Below, piece by piece: positions 59,516 to 64,000 of a stretch of 64,000 nucleotides of DNA (position 1 is the first letter of the stretch; each line of letters opens with the position of its first letter). The notes beneath the pieces are model-generated. The model made no database searches and was not told the DNA's origin. It was given only the letters and a program-made list of their open reading frames with translations. The stretch covers positions 10,553,001 through 10,617,000 of the forward strand of contig NZ_CP095481.1 in NCBI RefSeq assembly GCF_023023025.1, given 5' to 3'. The DNA comes from Amycolatopsis sp. WQ 127309. GTDB lineage: Bacteria > Actinomycetota > Actinomycetes > Mycobacteriales > Pseudonocardiaceae. The position numbers were made by a program, and so were the translations under genes.

Positions 59516-60421
59516 CTAGGCGGGCAGCAACACGACCACTGCTCGGGACACGCCTTCTTCGTCGGCGGCCAGCGCCAGCACCTTGCCGTCGGGGCCGAAC
59601 AGGCCGTAGGTGCCCTCGACCCCGGCCGCCGGGATGCGCTGGCCGTGGCGGACCGCCTTGGCCGTCGCGGCGTCGAGGTCGCGCCGCGGGAAGGCGGCGG
59701 CGACGGCGGCGTCGAGGTCCAGGCTCAGCTCGGGCGCCTCTTCCAGCTGGTCCAGCGTGCGCGCCTTCGCGAGCGAGAACGGGCCGACCGTGGTGCGCCG
59801 CAGCGCCATCAGGTGACCGCCGACGCCGAGGTCGGCGCCCAAGTCGCGGGCCAGCGCGCGGACGTAGGTGCCCGACGAGCACTCGACGACGGCGTCGACC
59901 TCGACGTGGTCGTCCTCGTGGCGGATGCCCAGGACGTCGAAGCGGTAGATCGTGACCGGGCGCGGCGGGATGACGACGTCCTCCCCCGCGCGGACCCGGG
60001 CGTAGGCGCGCTTGCCGTCGATCTTGACGGCGCTGACCGCGCTGGGCACCTGCTGGATGGGGCCGGTGAGCTTCGCGATCCCGGCGGCGATCGCCGCGTC
60101 GGTGACGCCGCCGGTCTCCGCGGTGGTGAGGATCTCGCCCTCGGCGTCGTCGGTCGTGGTGCTGCTGCCCAGCGACAGCGTCGCGAGGTAGGTCTTGCGG
60201 TCGAGCGCCAGGTGGCCGAGCAGCTTGGTGGCGCGCTCGATGCCGAGCACCAGCACGCCGGTCGCCATCGGGTCGAGCGTGCCGGCGTGCCCGACCTTGC
60301 GGGTGCCCATGAAACGGCGGGCGCGGGCGACGACGTCGTGCGACGTCATCCCGGCGGGCTTGTCGACGATCAGGAGACCGGGCGGCGGGGCGGGACGGCG
60401 GGGCGGTTTGGGGCTCGACAC
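59516..60421 (-). CDS. truB: tRNA pseudouridine-55 synthase
   Basis: 301 residues. GLLIVDKPAGMTSHDVV at the start; catalytic Asp in KVGHAGTLDPMATGVL; SAVKIDGKRAYARVR and SSGTYVRALARDLG follow. GTG 60421 follows TAGGGT (60434-60429) at 7 bases, the leaderless pattern; a longer upstream frame is not family-like. Confidence 0.96.
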   Translation of the reverse strand: MSSPKPPRRPAPPPGLLIVDKPAGMTSHDVVARARRFMGTRKVGHAGTLDPMATGVLVLGIERATKLLGHLALDRKTYLATLSLGSSTTTDDAEGEILTTAETGGVTDAAIAAGIAKLTGPIQQVPSAVSAVKIDGKRAYARVRAGEDVVIPPRPVTIYRFDVLGIRHEDDHVEVDAVVECSSGTYVRALARDLGADLGVGGHLMALRRTTVGPFSLAKARTLDQLEEAPELSLDLDAAVAAAFPRRDLDAATAKAVRHGQRIPAAGVEGTYGLFGPDGKVLALAADEEGVSRAVVVLLPA

Positions 60422-60545
60422 GCGGCAAACCCTAGCGGCCGCTGATCGTCGGCCGATCGGGTGCGTTCGGGCGGCGCGATCGGCGTCCCCGGTAGGGCAG
60501 CCGGGTGCTTGAGCGGCGGCGCGGCACAGGGCCAGGATGAGGGGC

Positions 60546-61043
60546 GTGGCGAAGATCGAAGTCCGGCCCGCGAGGGCCGCCGAGTTCGAAGCCGTCGCCG
60601 GGCTGCGGTGGCGGTGGGTCGCCGAGCGGGACGGCCTGCCCGGCGCCGCGCGCGCCGGGTTCGTGCGGGAGTTCGCCGCCTGGGCGCGGGACCACACGAC
60701 CAGCCACCGGTGCCTGGTCGTGGTGCGCGAGGACCAGGTGATCGGGATGGCGTTCCTGGCGATCACCGCGCGCGTGCCGACGCCGACGGCGTTCACCCGG
60801 GCCGCCGGCGACGTGCAGAGCGTCTACATCTCGCCGGAGGCGCGCGACGGCGGTCTCGGCGGCCTGCTCATCAACGCGATCCTGCGCCTGGCCGCGGATC
60901 TCGGGCTCGAGCGCGTCACGGTGCACTCGTCGAAGCGCGCCGTGCCGGCCTACGAGCGGCGCGGGTTCGCCGTGGCCCGGCACCTCATGCAGGCCGAGGT
61001 GCCGCCGGGCCGATCAAGCGGCCACGATCGGCGTCTCCGGTAG
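60546..61043 (+). CDS. GNAT acetyltransferase
   Basis: 165 residues. VRPARAAEFEAVAGLRWRWV at the start and the acetyl-CoA region VYISPEARDGGLGGLLINAIL, then HSSKRAVPAYERRGFAVARH. The GNAT Q/RxxGxG/A loop reads RDGGLGG. Substrate unknown. Start GTG 60546 because CAGGAT (60533-60538) precedes it by 7 bases. Its 3' end overlaps the convergent MFS gene by 30 bases. Confidence 0.87.
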   Translation: MAKIEVRPARAAEFEAVAGLRWRWVAERDGLPGAARAGFVREFAAWARDHTTSHRCLVVVREDQVIGMAFLAITARVPTPTAFTRAAGDVQSVYISPEARDGGLGGLLINAILRLAADLGLERVTVHSSKRAVPAYERRGFAVARHLMQAEVPPGRSSGHDRRLR

Positions 61044-62339
61044 GGCCGCGTCCCAGCGGCGGCGGGTGATCCGGACCGGGACCTCCTCGCCGCGGGCCGC
61101 GGCGAGGAACAGGTGGGTGCGGGTGCGCCGCCACCACACGAGCATCCGGGACGTCCCGATCGCCAGGAGCACCACGATCGCCAGCAGCGACCACCGGAAG
61201 TTCCCGCCGGTCCACTGCAGCAGCACGCCGACCGCGAGCGCGGCGATCGTCGTCGCCACGAAGCCGCCGACGTTGACCACGCCGGTCGCCGTGCCGACGC
61301 GGCTGAGCGGGTTGTAGTCGCGGGCCAGCGCGAAGCCGATCATCGAGGCCGGGCCGCCGAGGGCGAGGAAGGCGAACGCGGGCACCAGCAGCCCCACCGG
61401 GACCTGACCGGGCCAGCTCAGCAGCACCGTCCACAGCACCGCGGCGCCGCCGATGTAGCCGCCGACCAGCGGCATCCGCAGCTCCGGGCGACGGCCGATC
61501 AGGCCGCCGAGCAGCGGACCGCCGGCCATCGAGCCGAAGACGAACACCGTGAGCAGCGCGCTCGCGGCGGCCTTCGACTGCCCCTGGCCCTGCACCAGCC
61601 ACGGCACGCCCCACAGCAGCGTCAGCGCGTTCGGCGCGAACATCGTGCTGAAGTGCACCCAGAACCCCAGGCGGGTCCCCGGCGTCCGCCACGCCTCGGC
61701 GACCTGGTGGCCGAGCTCGCGCGGGCGGACGGCTTCGCGGACCGGCACCTCGACGCCGGGCGGGACGTCGCGCACCCGCAGCGTCACGACCAGGGTGTAG
61801 AGCACGGTCAGCGCGCCGACCGCGAGGAAGGTGGGCGTCCAGCCGGCGCTGTCGAGGACGAGGGACAGCGGGACGGTGGCCGCGAGGTTGCCGATGTAGC
61901 CGACGGCCGCGGTGAACGACGTCAGCAGCGCGTACTGGCGGCCCGGGAAGTGGGCCGCGACCAGGCGCAGCACGCTGACGAAGGTGAGCGCGTCGCCGAG
62001 GCCCAGCACGCCGCGGGCGAGCAGGCCGAGGCCGTAGGAGTGCGCGACGCCGAGCAGGATCTGGCCGGTCCCGAGGATCAGCACGGCGACGGTGAGCACG
62101 CGGCGCGGGCCGTAGCGGTCGACCAGGACGCCGGTCGGGATCTGCATCGCGGCGTAGACGCCGACCTGCAGCACGGTGAACGTGCCGAGCGCGGCCGCGC
62201 CGACGCCGAAGCGCTCGGCCGCCTGCAGCCCGGCGACGCCGAAGGAGGTGCGGTGGAACACCGCGAGCAGGTAGACGGTGACGGCGGCGGACCAGATGAG
62301 CCAGGACCGGGCGGTGGCGCGGCCGGTGGCGGGCGGCAC
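61014..62339 (-). CDS. Major facilitator superfamily transporter
   Basis: 441 residues with twelve membrane helices. The MFS loop 2-3 motif is seen in TGVLVDRYGPRRVL (about 68-81). The loop 8-9 counterpart is GGLIGRRPELRMPL. Substrate unknown; drug or metabolite export is possible. GTG 62339 follows GGAGG at 5 bases. Its leader RNA looks riboswitch-like, so a small ligand may control it. Confidence 0.9.
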   Translation of the reverse strand: MPPATGRATARSWLIWSAAVTVYLLAVFHRTSFGVAGLQAAERFGVGAAALGTFTVLQVGVYAAMQIPTGVLVDRYGPRRVLTVAVLILGTGQILLGVAHSYGLGLLARGVLGLGDALTFVSVLRLVAAHFPGRQYALLTSFTAAVGYIGNLAATVPLSLVLDSAGWTPTFLAVGALTVLYTLVVTLRVRDVPPGVEVPVREAVRPRELGHQVAEAWRTPGTRLGFWVHFSTMFAPNALTLLWGVPWLVQGQGQSKAAASALLTVFVFGSMAGGPLLGGLIGRRPELRMPLVGGYIGGAAVLWTVLLSWPGQVPVGLLVPAFAFLALGGPASMIGFALARDYNPLSRVGTATGVVNVGGFVATTIAALAVGVLLQWTGGNFRWSLLAIVVLLAIGTSRMLVWWRRTRTHLFLAAARGEEVPVRITRRRWDAALPETPIVAA

Positions 62340-62410
62340 GGGAACCTCCAGTGACTAGGGGCTTTCGGTACGGGACGCCCTCACTGCCGTCCCCACTACT
62401 TGTAGCCCCT
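62340..62410 (-). promoter_or_regulatory. Riboswitch-like leader of the MFS gene
   Basis: Minus-strand RNA: stem P1 AGGGGCT (62410-62404) with AGCCCCT (62363-62357) encloses hairpin GGGACG (62393-62388)/CGTCCC (62377-62372). The hairpin loop contains CAGTGA (62386-62381), perfectly complementary to TCACTG (62354-62349), which runs into the Shine-Dalgarno GGAGG (62349-62345). Loop pairing would make a pseudoknot adjoining the ribosome site. Promoter GTGAAC, 17 bases, TATGTT (62451-62423) would start the RNA just before P1. Confidence 0.5.
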
Positions 62411-62594
62411 GAGCAACGAGGAAACATAGCCGTTACCCCGGTGGCGTTCACCACACGGTTCACCGGCTTTCCCGAATCGGATTCATGTTTTGCGCGTGGC
62501 CGGTGACCTCAGCGGAATCGGCCTCGCGAACGGCTGCGCGCGGCGGCGGTGTCGCTGAAGTCACGGGGCGCCTGCGCCCGGCGTGTCGACCCTT

Positions 62595-62650
62595 CAATCA
62601 CGCGAGTCGACTCTCTGATCACGCGAGTCGGCCGCTCGATCACGCGGAAC
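62595..62650. repeat. CGCGTGA palindromic array E (family 1)
   Basis: Three units of the type AATCACGCGAGTCG at about 24-base steps, all in one orientation, ending 5 bases past the stop of the dinF-like gene. The 184 bases between this array and the MFS leader promoter include nothing else definite. Confidence 0.7.
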
Positions 62651-62654
62651 GAGG

Positions 62655-63977
62655 TCAGGCGGGGCGGATCGCGCCGGTCACCGCCCAGGTGCCCGAGCGC
62701 CAGCGGACCAGCACCGCCACCAGGCGCAGGACCATGAAGAGCGAGAGGCCGGTCCAGATGCCGGTGAGGCCCCAGCCGAAGCCGAGGGACGCCCAGATCA
62801 GCGGGAGGAAGCCCAGGGCCGCGCTGCCGAGCGTCGCGTTGCGGAGGAACGCCGCGTCGCCCGCGCCCAGCAGCACGCCGTCCAGGGCGAACACCACGCC
62901 CGCGATCGGTTGCAGCGCCACGAAGAACCACCACGCGTGCGGGACCTCGGCCAGCACACCCGGGTCGGCCGTGAACGCGCGTGGCAGCACCCACGACAGG
63001 GCCGCGAACAGCACGCCCAGGACGCACCCCATCAGCAGCCCGTAGCGCGTGATCTGCGTGGCGACGCCGCGCGCCTGCCGGGCCGAGCCCGCGCCGAGGG
63101 CGGCCCCGACCAGGGACTGCGCCGCGATCGCGACCGAGTCCAGGACCAGCGAGAGGAACACCCACAGCTGCAGCACCACCTGGTGCGCGCCGACCGCCTC
63201 GGTCGACGTCCGGGCCGCGACGGCCGCCGCCGAGACGAAGCACAGCTGGAACCCGAGGCTGCGCAGCACCAGGTCGCGGCCGAGGCCCAGCTGGGCGCGC
63301 ATCACCCGGAAGTCGGGCCGCAGAGCCACCTTCTCGCGCACCAGGGCCGCGAAGAACAGCGACGCGGAGATCACCTGCGCGACGACGTTCGCGATCGCCG
63401 AGCCCTCCAGGCCGAGCCCGGCCCCGTAGACGAGCACCGGGCACAGCACGGCCGAGATCCCGTTGCCCGCCAGCACGTACCGCAGCGGCCGGACGGCGTC
63501 CTGCACCCCGCGCATCCAGCCGTTGCCGGCCATGGTGACCAGGATCAACGGCGCCCCGAACAACGCGATCCGCAGCCACGACACGGCCGCGCTCGTGATC
63601 TCGTCGCTGCCCGACAGCGCCCGTGCGACCGGCCAGGCCAGCAGCTGCCCGGCGACCAGCACGAAGAGCCCGACGAACAGCGCCAGCCACGTCGCCTGGA
63701 CGCCTTCGCGGACGGCGTCGGCCCGGCGCCCGGCCCCGTGCAGGCGGGCGGTGCGCGAGGTCGTGCCGTAGGACAGGAACGTCAGCTGGCTCGACACCTG
63801 GGACAGCACGACGCCGCCGAGCGCGAGCCCGGCCAGCGACAGCGCGTCGAGGTGGCCGACGACCGCCGTGTCGACCAGCACGTACAACGGCTCGGCGGCC
63901 AGCACGCCCAGCGCCGGCACGGCCAGCCCCAGGACCCGCTTCGCCGGGACCCGCTCGTTCTCCGCCACGTTCACCAC
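62655..63977 (-). CDS. dinF: MATE-family efflux transporter (DinF-like)
   Basis: 440 residues with twelve membrane helices. The first repeat has VPALGVLAAEPLYVLVDTAVVGHL, the second VAARTSTEAVGAHQVVLQLW, typical of the DinF branch of MATE transporters, which export cationic or other compounds using sodium or proton gradients. TAGAGT (63990-63985) ends 7 bases before GTG 63977 (leaderless type). DinF follows truB and ribF at some distance in M. tuberculosis as well (Rv2836c, from memory). Confidence 0.93.
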   Translation of the reverse strand: MVNVAENERVPAKRVLGLAVPALGVLAAEPLYVLVDTAVVGHLDALSLAGLALGGVVLSQVSSQLTFLSYGTTSRTARLHGAGRRADAVREGVQATWLALFVGLFVLVAGQLLAWPVARALSGSDEITSAAVSWLRIALFGAPLILVTMAGNGWMRGVQDAVRPLRYVLAGNGISAVLCPVLVYGAGLGLEGSAIANVVAQVISASLFFAALVREKVALRPDFRVMRAQLGLGRDLVLRSLGFQLCFVSAAAVAARTSTEAVGAHQVVLQLWVFLSLVLDSVAIAAQSLVGAALGAGSARQARGVATQITRYGLLMGCVLGVLFAALSWVLPRAFTADPGVLAEVPHAWWFFVALQPIAGVVFALDGVLLGAGDAAFLRNATLGSAALGFLPLIWASLGFGWGLTGIWTGLSLFMVLRLVAVLVRWRSGTWAVTGAIRPA

Positions 63978-64000
63978 GAACCGGACTCTAACCGCCGGCA

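Overview
The window is very GC-rich, densely packed DNA from an actinomycete. Gene content, protein style (Ala/Arg/Pro-rich, GTG and TTG starts, ATGA/GTGA/TTGA overlaps) and many leaderless-type promoters point to the family Pseudonocardiaceae, most likely Amycolatopsis; this is inferred, since no rRNA is present. No tRNA, rRNA, CRISPR array, phage, insertion sequence or transposase was seen. Nearly all the window looks like conserved chromosomal core, so the unusual material lies mostly between genes.

Layout. (1) 1-4.0 kb, minus strand: start of the division/cell-wall cluster mraZ-rsmH-ftsL-like-ftsI, with MraZ boxes and a structured RNA between mraZ and rsmH. (2) 4.4-6.7 kb, minus: a four-gene type VII (ESX) accessory operon (WXG-like, DUF3558 lipoprotein, PPE-like, EspG-like) without any ESX core gene. 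(3) 7.0-11.9 kb, plus: MoxR ATPase, DUF58 protein, membrane transglutaminase. (4) 12.1-20.7 kb: DUF3040, dinB, a methyltransferase, ParA-like ATPase, nei, a short structured transcript with a 12-codon ORF, GNAT, pyrD and an orphan allophanate hydrolase. (5) 21.4-44.4 kb: a block that, from memory, follows the order of Mycobacterium tuberculosis Rv2743c-Rv2754c: pspM-pspA-clgR, cinA-pgsA-rimO, argA, ftsK, rnj-dapA, thyX. Inserted genes include phospholipase A2, nitroreductase, plsC, a flavodoxin, EamA, a VWA protein, a Ser/Thr kinase and an Nramp transporter. (6) 44.5-52 kb: a ribbon-helix-helix protein with a DUF4097 partner, ADP-ribosylglycohydrolase, hydrolase/TetR, a YcaQ-type DNA glycosylase, GNAT, GtrA and small membrane proteins. 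(7) 52.3-64 kb: dapB, M16 peptidase, pnp, rpsO, RNA ligase-like protein, HTH regulator, ribF, truB, GNAT, MFS and dinF, again in mycobacterial order.

Functionally the core genes cover septal peptidoglycan synthesis (ftsI, rsmH, ftsL; lysine/DAP precursors from dapA and dapB), chromosome segregation (ftsK, ParA), RNA processing and decay (rnj, pnp, truB, rimO), pyrimidine/thymidylate supply (pyrD, thyX), envelope stress (clgR-pspA-pspM) and DNA repair (dinB, nei, YcaQ).

The most interesting signals are non-coding. Three or four distinct short palindromic repeat families occupy the gaps: a 22-bp unit at five loci, always beside a gene 3' end and in three cases arranged as mirror images around a pivot; a 41-bp-period array of about 18 copies between ftsK and plsC; a 42-bp-period family at two loci; and long GAAGGCCTCC hairpins. 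Others are an RNA leader before the MFS gene in which a hairpin loop can pair with the strand touching the Shine-Dalgarno sequence (riboswitch-like), the short peptide-encoding structured transcript near 17 kb, and opposed arrays of MraZ-type boxes. All coordinates and motifs were read by eye; family names rest on recognised motifs, not on searches.
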